Below the pieces are notes generated by a model. It searched no databases. It was not told the origin of the DNA and worked only from the letters and a program-made list of their open reading frames with translations. Below, piece after piece: positions 8,424 through 19,640 of a stretch of 26,114 nucleotides of DNA. A program made the translations under genes and the position numbers. Origin of the DNA: Halicephalobus mephisto (Eukaryota > Nematoda > Chromadorea > Rhabditida > Panagrolaimidae); assembly GCA_009193035.1 (NCBI GenBank), contig SWDT01000584.1, forward strand, positions 1-26,114. Reading direction: 5' to 3'. Each line of letters starts with the position of its first letter. The stretch's first letter is position 1.

Positions 8424-9066
8424 TTAATCAACAAATTTCTCTGGCTTCTCGTCGTCCTTGGCATCTCTCACCTGGGGCTCCAGAATCGAACTAATGGCCA
8501 GAGTCCCGAGAGACTTGTAGAATAAGGTTCGTCGATCGGTGAAAATGAAGGTTTTCCAGAAGAAAAAGTAACAAAACTGAGCGACTAGTGACCGTTTTCC
8601 TTGGACTGTGTGCCAGAATCCTCTGAGCATCTTGATTGTGGAGTAAATGTCCAAAGAGATCTCAACAACGTCCCAAAAGTTGAGGTTGAGGTTCGGCCAA
8701 CACCAGTCTGATATGGGCTTCAATCTCCATGTCTTCCGATAGGAGAATCTGAAGGGGGAAGTTGAATATATATGGGAAAATTACAAAATATCACCTGCAA
8801 GTAGAACAGGCGGACTGCTGGGGGAAAGGAGCTTGTTTCAGCCATCTTTTGAAGCAATTTTCGTGAACCCACTTGATAGATCCATCACATTTACAGGGAC
8901 TTATCCACTTGTTGTTCTCATCCATTTCTCCGATGTCGTCTTCGAAGCAGATCTTGCATTGTCTAGCTGTGGACTTCCAGTACTCATCCGAAGACTGGAT
9001 TTTTGGCTGTGGATTTCTACTTACTGTATTCATCCCAGATTCTGTCGAGTTTTCTCCATCTGTCAT
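8424..9066 (-). CDS. MARCH-family RING-CH E3 ubiquitin ligase (MARCH5-like)
   Basis: Two exons (9066-8795, 8748-8424) around a 46-bp intron encode 198 aa. The ATG at 9066 lies two bases after a TATTTTTCAG acceptor. Residues about 35-90 hold the RING-CH (C4HC3) zinc domain: CKIC, then CKC with the typical GSIKWVHENC (His-x2-Cys) and a final CSTC. The C-terminal part has the Trp-rich WCWPNLNLNFWD and moderately hydrophobic stretches (FWDVVEISLDIYSTIK, CYFFFWKTFIF, LGTLAISSI) that may dip into membranes. MARCH proteins transfer ubiquitin to membrane proteins; MARCH5 acts at the mitochondrial outer membrane. The resemblance to MARCH5 rests on the order and wording of the RING-CH domain and on the short length. 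It is probably first gene of an operon with the aldo-keto reductase. Confidence 0.85.
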
Positions 9067-9549
9067 ATCTGAAAAATACGCAATCAATCGACCACGAGAC
9101 AAATCAAAATAATTTCCCCAAAGAAGTCAAAATCGGAACGTGCTAGACTACAAAAGTTGTAAACTCGAAAATATTATCTACGATCAATAATTCTTATAAA
9201 ACAGTTATTTCATCGGGGAGTAGATTAGGGCACTTGGGTATTGTAAGCAAAAATGGAGCAAATAAACAAGATAAGAGACGGTAATCTGAGCAACAAAATG
9301 TGATTTCGATCACGAAAAAAAACAAAAATGAAAAATTTGCTTTCGTTCCAGGACCGACTTTCCGGACAACTTGCAGTTTTGTCTGTCCCTCGTTGCTTCC
9401 AACTTCAGAATCTCTTTCCAAGGTCCTGGAGCCTTGTCCGATATTGAATTTCCTTTATTAATCTTTCTGAAGGACCTCCAATGTGATATCAATGACCCTG
9501 AAGCTGGTATGAGTAAGAATAATTCCGTTTTTTGCCGTATTCTTCAATA
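9067..9549. promoter_or_regulatory. Divergent intergenic region between MARCH-type gene and RIC1
   Basis: The two genes point away from each other across about 480 bp, so this region should contain both promoters and the 5' leader acceptor of the MARCH gene (TATTTTTCAG ending at 9069). Small open frames at 9194-9492 on the minus strand show no domain and could at most be an unrecognised upstream exon. Confidence 0.4.
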
Positions 9550-12500
9550 ATGTTTTTACCGGTGAGTTTTTGCTCATTTTTAAAGTTTTTCATATAAAAA
9601 TCCCCGAAATTTTCAGTCTTTAAGTGACTATAGATTCTCAACACCTTCTTCGGAGGAAGGTGGAGCTGTTTGGGTTGCCGGAAATCGAGAAAAAACGCTT
9701 TTTGCCGTCCTGAGTCCGGGATCGTTGTTCATTTACCAAGCCAACGTTGGTTTTCTTGGATTATTTATATATTACTTTGACTGTTTTAGCCTCAAATCCT
9801 TTTATGTACATTCACTCGAGATCAAGATGAAATCGACGAACGAGGGGAGTTTGTCAAATGTTTGTGGAGACACGATTCTGCTGCTCTCTGCGTTCTGACG
9901 AATAAGCATTCTGTTTACATTTATGGAGTCGATATTTCCGAAGATTCCGAACCTTTTAATATCGATGACAGAACTGTCTATGACGGAAATGACGGGAAAC
10001 TCGCCCAGGCTTATTTGTTGCGACACAAACACCCGGTTATAAACGTCTACGTGTCCGTGTTGGCGAAGATCGGAGATATCGCTACTTGGTTTGGTCCACT
10101 TTTTGCATTTTGCAATTAATTCTCTGCTTTTAGTGCTGCATCGTTGAAGGACGATTTATTTGTTTGTTTGCAAGATGGCTGGATCCACAGGATTACTTGG
10201 TCCGGGGAGGTCAGACAGGAGCTTTCTTTCAATATCCGCAATGTCCCGTTGTCCAATGACCAAGTGAACGCCAAATGTAAGTACTTCATCCAATTTCAAT
10301 ATATGAAAATTGATTTTTCCAGATACCAGAATAGGTGACAGCAAAGTCCACGTCGTTGACATTGTGTACTGCCCTCTTGTCGGTGGCTTGTGTGTCGTCT
10401 TATCTGATGGTCGAGCGGCTCTTCTTGCAAGTCAGAATTACAAATTCGATCCTCCGACAATCGTAGGGATCTGGACATTAGGCCTAGTAGATGCGGTCTG
10501 TTGTGCGGCAAATCACAAATTCAGATTACTGTACTTTGGTTGTGCCAATGGAGATGTTGCAGCGTACCATATGGATGACACGAATGGAGCCATGGTTCAG
10601 ACGTTCAGAATTAAATTGGACATCAAAGACGGAACTGAATTTTTATCAAGATTAGGAAGAGTCCAGCAGATCCAATGTCTCCCTCAGGGACTGATATTCG
10701 CAGTTACTTGGAGAAGTACTGATGAGACAGTTGTGGCAAATGGGGAGAAGAATGGTGGATCAGAAGAAAACTCAGAAACAACGAAAAATGCTCTTCCTTC
10801 TGTTTTTGCTTTTTTCAGTCCTTTTGGAGCTCAATGGTGGTGTTCCCTCGAAGACGCCAGTAGTAGATTGTGCTCAGAATACTGTACTCTATCATCAGTG
10901 GAATGGGGAGCTGAAGGATTTCAGTTATGGACAACGAACAAAGATGGTTTAAATCTTATTCATTTATCGAGATCAATTTCAGTAAATCAACCATCATTGG
11001 AATGTTTTGATCGAGTAGCATTGTTATCTGCAGATACTGTATCTCTTTCACCATCAAGAGGAAAAGAAAAACAAGCAACAGCTCCACATTGTTTTTGGAG
11101 TTGTTATTCTCCACCACAAGAATATATTTCAGTTAATTATCCGTTGAGATTTGCAGCATTTGATGAGGATTGCAGTAAGACGTTGATTGTTTCTGGATCG
11201 AGAGGATTTGCACATTATCAAATCAAAACAGGAAAATGGAGATTGTTTAGAAATGAAAATCAAGAACAAAATTTATTAATAACAGGTGGTGTGGCTGTGT
11301 TTCAAGATCATTTAATAGCTGTTGGAGCGGATTTGAGTAGTCAAGAAGAAGGGGTATATGCTTATTCAATATCTAAGCAAATAGATCAAAATACGGCGAA
11401 TAAGTTTGTTATTCCAAATAGAGCGATGATGATTAATTTAAGAAATGATCACATGTTGACATTTGATGTGGCTTCTGTTGTGACTATATATGTTTTGAGA
11501 CAAGTTTTAAAACATGGATCTAAGGATGAATTTGAATGTCATATTGAGAGATGTGCAGAAATCAGAATTCATGAACTTCTTCCTCATCCGACGTGTGTGA
11601 TTTCTATGCAATTGACGTCGTTGAATTATCATTCGGAAGCTGCGGCGTTTTGTCATGGAATGGATTCGTTGCTTGTTAATGTTTCAGGTCATTTACTGTT
11701 ATTAAGTCCTTTCAACAAAGATTCAAATGAATCTGATGATGATTTATTTCAATTGCATCAGCCTATGTTGATTGCAAGTAATGTTGAAAGAGTATGGATA
11801 CATTCAGGTAATAGAGAAGTTCCTCATTTGAATAAGGCTCTGTGGATAAATGCTGGATCTAAAAGTATGAAAGTTTGGTTACCGTTATTTCATACAGATG
11901 CTTATGAAGCAGGAAATAGAAGTAATAATTCAAGATCATTTATTTCGAAAAGAATAATGTTGCCTGTGGAATTGAATCTTTATCCAATTGCAATTGATCA
12001 AGATTGTCTTGCTGGAGGTATTGAAAGTTTTCCATTTAGTACTTCATCGACAACTTCATTATTAGTTCATAATGTGACAAGAAATAGCGAAGTTTTTATT
12101 CATAGATTATTAAGGCAATTATTGAAAAGAAATTTGGGAGTATATGCATTGGAAATTGCAACTTCGTGTCGGACTTTACCGTATTTTAGTCATATTTTGG
12201 AATTACTTTTACATGATGTATTGGATGAGGAAGCCACGAGTAGTGAGCCGATTCCAGGTATGTTTATTAACGACGGTTATATAGTAGTTGTTTTTCGAGA
12301 CATTTAATTCCTTTAAAAAGTGTTTATTTTTTAAATTTCGCCGACTTTGAAGTTTTTTAATCTAGTGTTTTTTAAATCGTTATGTTAATTTATTTAGAAA
12401 TGAGATTTTATACGATTGTGATGATTGTTTTTTGATTTGAGTAATTTTAGATCCTCTTTTGCCTCGAGTGGTTGCGTTTATTCATGAATTTCCAGAATAT

Positions 12501-14502
12501 TTGGAAACGATAGTTCATTGTGCAAGAAAAACAGAACTGGCATTTTGGAATCTTCTTTTTTCCGTTTCTCATCATCCAAGAGAACTTTTCAAAATGTGTC
12601 TTAAGGAAGATCAATTAGATACAGCTACGAGTTGTTTAATTATTTTACAAAGTATGGAAAGTACGATTGCAAGTGTTCATCATGCTACGATACTTCTTGA
12701 AGAAGCCTTAAATAAGAGGAGATGGCTGATTGCGAGGGATATTGTGAGATTTTTGAAATCTATAGATGGAACTGATTTGGAAGAAACGCCAGAAAGTCCA
12801 TTATATCAGAAACTAGCTCCTAAACAGAATAAAAAAACGACAGTTCCTTTGCCGAATTCAGCAGATGATTATAATTTAGTATTTAATTCTATTTCTGTTG
12901 AAACACATGCACCGAAAAACAAATTATCGTTGTCTCAACAATCGTCAGGACATTCTCCAAATAATCAGATTTTAAATGGATTAAGTAATTCACAAACAAA
13001 TGGGACTATGGATTATTCATTTATGTCTAGTTTTAATTCTTTAAATTTGGCTAATCAAGGGATATCGACGGGAATTCAAGGAAAAGTATCAATTCCGAAT
13101 TGTGTTAACGAAATACTAGAAAAACATGCAGATGTTCTTATTGAAGATTACGCTATAAGAGATTTAGGAGCATTTTCGAGTCATCTTGAATTTGATTTGA
13201 TGGATTTTTTCAAAAAGAAAAATGGAGCATTTAATTGTAATTCAGATGATTTTCCATTAGTTTTAATGAAACTTCATTCACAATTTAAATGGCCATATCC
13301 TGTTGTAGGAGATGTTATTGATAAGTTGATTCAAAGAATATCTGCAGGGGAATTTACTCCAAGTGCTTCTGAAGGTAAATTTTTAAATATTAATTTATTT
13401 TTTTTTGAATTTAGTTAATTTATTTTTTTTTGAATTTAGTTAATTTAGTTTTTTTAAATTTCTTTGAATTTGGTTTTTTATATTTAATTAGTTTAATTTT
13501 TTTAGATGAACAACAATTAAGTCCTGGAAAAGTTAGAAGAAGAAGATCATCATCAAGACCGTCTTTTGATTGGAAAGTATTTGAAAAATTGTGTTCAAGA
13601 TCGTCATCGAAAACTCCAGTAGAAAAAAGTGAACCTGAATTGAGATTTATGGTGAACTGGTTGATGAAATCGGAAGCATTGGAATGGATATATTTGGTGA
13701 GGTTTAGAATTATAATTTGAAATTAGGAATAGAAGCAAAGTAACCAGTTTTACTGGTGTATTTTAATGGGATTTTTTAAATTTCTAATTTTTTATATGGA
13801 AATCGATCCTAGAAAATGAATAGGAAGCTTTAGAACATATGCTCTGATTTAGAAAATTATAAAGCTGTTCAAAAATAATAGTTTTAAAATTAATTACGAA
13901 TTTGTCCTTACTTAACATAAATTTTCAGAATTTTTAAAAAATAAAATAGCTTAAATTTTTTTAAGATAATTTTTTTAAATGTTTGTATATGACTTTGAGA
14001 CGTGGTTGATTACGAAATAGTATGATATCATGAACAACAATTATTTTAGAACAAAATTTTAGGTTACTTTAGTTTCTAAAAAGTTCTAGAAATCCATGTT
14101 GAAGTAATTTCGTAAAAAATTCATATATGATTTTTAGTTGTCACTGCTGAACAGAGATCTCAGTAGTCTGCATTCGATGCTGGAATCTCCGAATACTGAT
14201 AAAAAACGTGTTTCGTTGTTTTTGAAGAGAGTAATGGAAGGTACTCAAGTGTTATTGAATTGGGCAAGAGATAATTGGTAAGTTTTTTGATTGTAGGATT
14301 TTGGGAAATTAATTTTTTAAATTACAGTCCGGCGTATGTGTCTATTTTGAAGCTCTGCTCGAATTATCTGGAACATACATATGATCAAAACAGATTAAGG
14401 AGATATTCGTCAGCGATTTCTCAAACGAGTAGCTCGTCATCCTTAACTTCTATGGTATCTAATGGCACTCTGAAGGCGAATGGCTTCTTGAAAACGCCAT
14501 AA
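9550..14502 (+). CDS. ric1: RIC1, subunit of the RIC1-RGP1 exchange factor for RAB6
   Basis: Nine exons (9550-9561, 9617-9745, 9790-10088, 10134-10276, 10323-12257, 12451-13374, 13506-13696, 14138-14277, 14328-14502) join in frame to 1315 aa with GT-AG introns. The first exon has only four codons (MFLP). The N-terminal two thirds is the WD40-type beta-propeller part; the conserved RIC1 domain follows, recognisable from HRLLRQLLKRNLGVYALEIA, LPYFSHILELLLHDVL, FPEYLETIVHCARKTE and FWNLLFSVSHHPRELF. With RGP1, RIC1 activates RAB6/Ypt6 at the Golgi for retrograde traffic. The length is near that of animal RIC1 (about 1400). A Ser/Asn-rich insert lies near 12,900-13,060 and a basic RRRRSSS stretch starts exon 7. 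Exon 1 placement is the least certain part. Codon use shifts to AT-rich third positions from about 10.9 to 13.7 kb. Confidence 0.93.
13395..13465 (+). repeat. Short tandem repeat in RIC1 intron 6
   Basis: A T-rich unit containing TTTTGAATTTAGTTAATTTA is repeated in tandem inside the 131-bp intron. It creates decoy TTTAG acceptors before the acceptor used at 13505. Confidence 0.7.
13697..14137 (+). other. RIC1 intron 7, unusually long
   Basis: At 441 bp this intron is about ten times the usual length here. It is AT-rich with no recognisable element or nested gene. Confidence 0.7.
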
Positions 14503-14801
14503 TACGAGATTTTTTAAACTGGTTAATAATAATCTGAAATGGAAAGAGATAACTATGCTCAATATTGAGAAATTGGGAGATTAATTTATTGATAATTTTG
14601 GGAATCATAAAATAATGATGTTTTTTGATAGCGTAGAAATTGACCGGAAAGGAAAATCGGGTAAAACACAAAGAAGACATGTTTGAAAAAAAAATTTTTA
14701 ATTGGAAGAAGAAAAATTATGTGAAAAATTTGTGATTAAGAAAAAAATGAAACGATATAAAAAGACAAAAATTGTAGAATTTGTATCGAGAAAAAAATAA
14801 A

Positions 14802-16999
14802 ATGAATTTCTTGTTGTTTTTGCTGGTAGTTTTGGTACTAATATTGCCGATGAAAGTAACTTTTTGGGTTACTGCATTTGTGGGAGTTGCAAGAATTTTT
14901 TTTTAGTAAGTTATTTTTTGAAAGGAAATTATAAAATTAATTTTAAAAAAATTATTTTTTTTTGTGATTTTTGATTTTAAAAAAAATTAATTTAAAAATT
15001 TTTTTTGTAATTTTTGATTTTAAAAAAAAATTAGAAATCACAGAAAAAAATATTTTTTTTAATTTTTTAAAAAAGTTTAAAATAAAAATTAAGAAATTAC
15101 TTTTTTTGATTTTTAATTTTTTTTTAAATTAAGAAATTAAAAATCACAAAAAAATATTTTTTTAATTTTTTAAAAAAGTTTAAAATAAAAATTAAGAAAT
15201 TACTTTTTTTGATTTTTAATTTTCTTAAATTATTTTTAGTATACATCTTAAAAAAAGAAATTCTTACTTTGCTTCCAAGGGGATCCCTAGTCCCCCGATC
15301 AACTCACTTTTCCTCGGGAACTTGCCGGATTACGAAAAAGACGGTCAACAACATTTGAAACTTGTTGAATGGGAGAAAATCTACGGAGACACTTACGGGA
15401 TTTACGAAGGCTCCCACAGGGTCCTGGTCTCCAGCGATCCGGATCTCGTCCATGACGTCTTAGTTAAGCAGTTTCCAGTTTTTCGATCCAGAAAACTTTT
15501 GGCTTTTTCTGCTGTCGATCAAGAAAATCAAGAAAAACAAAACTTATTCATGTGCGAAGGGAACCGATGGAAGAGATTAAGGGCTCTGATCTCATCTTGC
15601 TTGACCGTTAGCCAAATAAAATCCCTAGAGCCAATCATCAATGGAGTGGTCAATGAGATGATGGACGTCATCGAAAACAAAAACAAAAACGGAATAGTCG
15701 ACGTTAAACCGTAAGTTAAAAAAATAAAACTTTTAAAATAACAAAAAAACAAAAATAATTTTTACCACAAAACGGTCCCGAGGGGAATTTTTACAATTTT
15801 CCAATTAAGATCGAAAATTAAAAAATTATTTTTTGTTAAACTTTTTAAAATTTATTTTTATTTTGATGTATTTTAGACAGCTGATGAACATGGGTTTTGC
15901 GATCATCTCTAGATGTGCCTTGGGGTACAAGGAGCCCTTTGGTCAGAGTGAGAGCCTCAAGGAAATGCTCGAGGCGTTTGGCAAGGACGAGATTGTCAAA
16001 AGCTGGAGATATAGTTTCTTTGCTGGGACTTACGAGTTCTTATGTATTACGAAATATCTGAACGTGATTACTGTATTTTCTGCAGTTGCGAAGATTCTCA
16101 AAATGCAGCGACAAATGAGAGTAAGTTCGACATTCAAAATACAGTAATTTTTGATGATTTAGAAATTGTTAAAAGAAAGAATGGCAGAATCAGCGGAAGC
16201 CAAAAGTGTCCGTCAACAAGACCTCATTGATTTCCTCATGGAGTCCCGAGTGGAAGCTTCAGAAATCTTGGATTCTAAGAAAAGTGTTCTCGACAAGAAA
16301 GTCCAGAAGAAGCTGACTTTCGAGGAACTAGGAAACACGTGTCTGATGTTCCTCATCGCCGGAACTGACACCACCGCGAATACTACCGTATTTTTGCTTT
16401 ATGATCTCGCTAGGAATAAGGACGTCCAAAAAGAAGTAATCGAGGAGATTGATTCCGCGATCAACTTTGAAGAGGACTTGAGTTACAGTAAGGTCAAGGA
16501 ACTGGATCTCCTCGAAAGGACCATCAAGGAGTCCTCCAGACATCATCCCATCGTCACCGGCATCATCGCGAGGAGAGCAAGAGAGGATACGGTAATTACG
16601 AAATCCGACGGAACTAAGATAACAATCGAAAAAGGAACTTGTTTCATGCCGAATATTCTATCTATCCATATGGATCCGAAACTCTGGGGACCTGATCCGG
16701 AGAAGTTCGATCCAGACAGATTCCTTCCGGAAAATTCCACTTCAAGACATCCCATGGCTTGGCTCACCTTCGGGGCGGGACCGAGGATTTGTCCCGGAGC
16801 GAAATTGGCAATGCACGAAGTCAAAGTGGCAGTTATCAAGATTCTGAAGAATTACGAAATCGACATCTGTCCGGAAACCGAGGTAAAATTTAAAAATTAT
16901 AAAATTAAAATTACCGTAATGAACTTTCAGCTCAAATGTAAAATGGGTGTCCTACTCTCAGTCAACTCCATGAAACTCAAGTTTACCAAAAGAAACTAA
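14802..16999 (+). CDS. Cytochrome P450 (CYP3-clan-like)
   Basis: Five exons (14802-14905, 15240-15710, 15877-16120, 16163-16882, 16931-16999) join in frame to 535 aa. The 34-residue first exon is almost wholly hydrophobic (MNFLLFLLVVLVLILP) and serves as the ER membrane anchor; a proline-rich hinge (GIPSPPINSLFLGNLP) follows. P450 landmarks are complete: I-helix AGTDTT, ExxR as ESSR, the PERF region as FDPDRF, and the haem loop FGAGPRICPG with the Cys ligand. These are haem monooxygenases using NADPH-P450 reductase at the ER, often for xenobiotic or lipid oxidation. Placement near the CYP3 clan (nematode CYP13/25) is a guess from the I-helix and haem-loop wording. It starts 300 bp after RIC1 on the same strand. 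Confidence 0.93.
14930..15238 (+). repeat. AT-rich tandem repeat in P450 intron 1
   Basis: Most of the 334-bp intron is A/T runs. A unit of about 106 bp with AAATCACA and AAGTTTAAAATAAAAATTAA appears from about 15035 and again from about 15141. Only the splice sites look functional. Confidence 0.75.
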
Positions 17000-17114
17000 A
17001 AAATTATATTTTAGTTAAATTTTAAAAGAAAAATATTTTTAAAAATTAAAGTTTTAAATAATAATTTTTAACTCAAGCTGTGTCCATGTAGTTTTATTAA
17101 GATAAAATTAAAAA

Positions 17115-17740
17115 TAATTGAAATTTGAAAAGCGGAAATGTTTCTGGCGCGAGATTCAGAATCCGTGGCTTCTGAAATCATGGAATATTTGACTTAAATA
17201 TGTTACATAATATATTTTTGAGATAATTGAGAACTAGGATGACAAATAGTAAATATTTTTTGTCAATAAAATCGTACAGGAATGAGATTAAAGAATTTTG
17301 AATTTTGGGTTTCTGAAATCATGGAATATTTGATTTTAATATGTTACATAATATATTTTTGAGAAAATCAAGAACTAGGATGACAAATAGTAAATATTTT
17401 TTGTCCACAAAATCGTATAGGAATGAGATTAAAGAATATTGAATTTTGGGTTTCTAATGCGAGATTCAGAATCCGTGGCTTCTGAAATCATGGCATACTT
17501 GACTTAAATATGTTACATAATATACTTTTGAGAAAAACCGAAGATTAAAATGATAAATAGCAATAGTTTCTGTTCCAAACTTCGACCATATAGTCATATT
17601 AAGACAAGATTTCGAAATATCAAAGCTCAATTTTCTGAAGCAAGTTTTTAGAATCCGTGGCTTCTGAGATCACGAGATATTTGACTTTAGTATATTATAC
17701 ATCATTTATCATAGAATTAAATCCTGAATCTAATCGCATG
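17115..17740 (+). repeat. Degenerate tandem repeat, four units
   Basis: The phrase TTCTGAAATCATGGAATATT, or a variant, occurs at about 17170, 17311, 17480 and 17662. The unit is 140-180 bp and also contains ATGTTACATAATATA and GATGACAAATAGTAAATATT. Units one to three are close; the fourth is more diverged. There is no coding frame. It lies between the P450 and the MITE cluster. The 17000-17114 and 17741-17949 flanks are AT-rich with nothing recognised. Confidence 0.8.
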
Positions 17741-17949
17741 TGGATTGCTGTACTTAAATATTAGAAAAAATTATAAAAACTACTTTGAAAATTAATTTTT
17801 TACTTTTTAGTTTTTTTTTCTTATAATATATTCAAAGATGACGTCAGATTCTGAATTATAATCAAATTTTAAAATCAATAGGGTTTTTGAAAACAAAATA
17901 AATTGATTTCATCATTCTAAAAAATTACAAAAAAGTATGATGTAAATTC

Positions 17950-18107
17950 ATACAAAAAGCCGCAACTTTTAGCGCAATAAAAAATGCAAATCGTCACTAT
18001 TAAGTTAAAATTCCCGTCACAAATGCCAAATATTCATGAACAATGTGGTAATTGTATCACATTTCAAAATTGTTATCAAGCTAAAAGTTATCCTTTTTGT
18101 GAACTTA
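17950..18107. mobile_element. MITE, family A, copy 1
   Basis: Left end TACAAAAAGCCGCAACTTTT pairs imperfectly with the right end AAAAGTTATCCTTTTTGTGA. The interior shares AAATCGTCACTATTAAGTTA with the copy at 18545-18712. It is a short fold-back without coding capacity, presumably mobilised by a transposase elsewhere. Terminal decay is stronger than in copy 2. Confidence 0.65.
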
Positions 18108-18135
18108 ATGCAACTGTAAATCTTACATTATTAGG

Positions 18136-18276
18136 TTAGTTGCCTGTCGAGGGCCGTAAAACTAGGCATGAACCCTCTGGATAACTATATTCAGTGGTAC
18201 TAATAGCAACGTACTGACTTTATGGTCAACCTGGCTTTAAGGTAACCACATCCAGGCACTAGCTACGAGTTCCGAA
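18136..18276. mobile_element. Possible third short inverted-repeat element
   Basis: TTAGTTGCCTG near the left end and CAGGCACTAGCT near the right end are roughly inverted. The segment fits exactly between two better-defined MITEs. The ends are short, so this is a weak call. Confidence 0.3.
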
Positions 18277-18286
18277 AAAATGCAAC

Positions 18287-18465
18287 TACAGTAGAACTTG
18301 GATATTAGATACCCCTGCTATAACATGTCTCACGTTATAGCATACGGTGTGAGTGAGTGAGTTTGGTTAGTCTGCCTTCAAATTTACCCCGTTATGATAT
18401 ATCCTTTCTTATAACATACACTTTGGTCGCTTCCAAGGGGTACCTTATATCCAAGTTGTACTGTA
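18287..18465. mobile_element. Pogo/Tigger-like MITE with TA duplication
   Basis: A 175-bp element (18289-18463) has inverted ends CAGTAGAACTTGGATAT and ATATCCAAGTTGTACTG, extending to a GATACCCC / GGGGTACC core, and is flanked by TA on both sides. Ends beginning CAGT with AACTTGGATAT resemble pogo/Tigger elements of the Tc1-mariner superfamily. There is no transposase. Confidence 0.8.
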
Positions 18466-18544
18466 TATATCGAATCTAATGTATCTGATACATATCAGAG
18501 CCGTTTTAATATATCGATGGATCATATACAATCCACCAATATCA

Positions 18545-18712
18545 ACACAAAAAAGCGTAACTTTTGAAGTAATAACAAATACAAATCGTCACTATTAAGT
18601 TATATTTTCGTGATAAATGTCAAATATTCGTGGAAAATGTGATGATTGTGTTGCATTTTTGTCACATTTCGTAATTATTATTGGGCCAAAAGTTACGCTT
18701 TTTGGTGTACTA
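18545..18712. mobile_element. MITE, family A, copy 2
   Basis: The ends CACAAAAAAGCGTAACTTTT and AAAAGTTACGCTTTTTGGTG are clear inverted repeats of about 20 bp. The interior matches 17950-18107, including CAAATCGTCACTATTAAGTT. It ends about 120 bp upstream of the thioredoxin-fold gene, so it may overlap that promoter. Confidence 0.75.
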
Positions 18713-18829
18713 GTCTTAATTTGTGTTATATTTCATTATCGAAATTTCTCGCGATAATAATGTTAAATTTTATTGAATTACCATTTGAGCTTTACGAAAT
18801 TTTCAGTTTTCCAATAAAAATTTATAAAC

Positions 18830-19351
18830 ATGTCTCAACTTTTTGCAGACATTCCTCTTAAACGAAATCCAGACAGAGATGCTACAGCTGCGGATTTGGA
18901 GGTTGATTTTTAATTTTTTGTAATTTTAAATATTAAAAATTCCAGAATAAAATTGTTGCTATCTACTTCAGCGCCCATTGGTGTCCTCCATGTCGTATGT
19001 TTACTCCAGTTTTGAGGGAATTTTACGAAGCACTTTCTGAAACCAACGAATTCGAAGTTGTTTTTGTCAGTGGTGACAATACTGCCAAAGATCAAGAAAA
19101 ATATCTCGCTGAATCCCACGGTAATTGGCTCTACATTCCTTTCGAACACGAAGCTCTCAAGTAAGTAGTTATTTTTGTTGCTTAATTTACATAATTACAG
19201 AACCCTCAAAAAAAAGTACAAAATTACCACCATCCCTGCCTTGGTTGTCATCAAAGCCGACGGAACTGTCATCACTACCGACGGCCGTAACGACGTCCAA
19301 TCCGGTCCTCTCGAAGAAGTTTTTTCTCGGTGGAAATCTAACTTACTGTAG
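18830..19351 (+). CDS. Nucleoredoxin/tryparedoxin-like thioredoxin-fold protein
   Basis: Three exons (18830-18901, 18946-19160, 19201-19351) join in frame to 145 aa. The ATG at 18830 begins MSQLFADIPLKRN. After a short N-terminal strand (NKIVAIYFSAHWCPPC) comes the redox centre WCPPC, typical of nucleoredoxin and tryparedoxin rather than classical thioredoxin (WCGPC). It is followed by VVFVSGD, the cis-proline in TIPALVV, and ADGTVIT. The single-domain size matches nucleoredoxin-like protein 2. It probably reduces disulfides in the cytosol; no signal peptide is seen. The last ten or so codons and the TAG lie in the first unit of a tandem repeat that continues to 19640. Confidence 0.92.
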
Positions 19352-19640
19352 TTTCCTAATTAAATCCAAGTTTTTTCAGTGAGAATCTGTTTAAATTACT
19401 GTAATTTTCTAATTAAATCCAACTTTTTTTCAGTGAGAATCTGTCAAATTACTGTAATTTTTTCATTACATCAAAGTTTTTTCTCCGTGAGAATCTGTTT
19501 AAATTACTGTAGTTTTGTAATTAAATCAAAAAAGTTTTTTCTCAGTGGAAATCTAAATTACTGTAATTTTCTAATTAAATCAAAGCTTTTTTCAGTGAGA
19601 ATCTATCTAAATTACTGTAATTTTTCATTAAATTAAACTT
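19317..19640 (+). repeat. Six-unit tandem repeat covering the thioredoxin 3' end
   Basis: Units of 50-58 bp of the form TTTTTTCAGTGAGAATCT then AAATTACTGTAATTTTCTAA and TTAAATC occur six times, starting near 19319, 19370, 19425, 19478, 19536 and 19586. Unit 1 holds the last codons (SRWKSNLL) and the stop of the gene. Later units repeat the same stop-and-UTR sequence, and several keep a TTTTTCAG splice-acceptor-like start. Confidence 0.85.

Noticed and set aside
9067..9102. Upstream extension of the MARCH-type frame to 9102
   Set aside because: It has no ATG there and crosses a TATTTTTCAG acceptor just before the good ATG at 9066.
9194..9492. Minus-strand frames between the MARCH-type gene and RIC1
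   Set aside because: Two frames compete, neither has a domain or clear donor to the next exon; kept only as a remote possible leader exon.
10722..10952. Alternative-frame ORF within RIC1 exon 5
   Set aside because: It overlaps the RIC1 coding frame, which is strongly supported.
14930..15238. P450 intron 1 repeats as a CRISPR-like array
   Set aside because: Units are long A/T runs without regular spacers, and the setting is eukaryotic.
19379..19636. Plus-strand frame through the tandem repeat
   Set aside because: It is a repeat translation (ICLNYCNF-like units) with no sign of being used as a protein.
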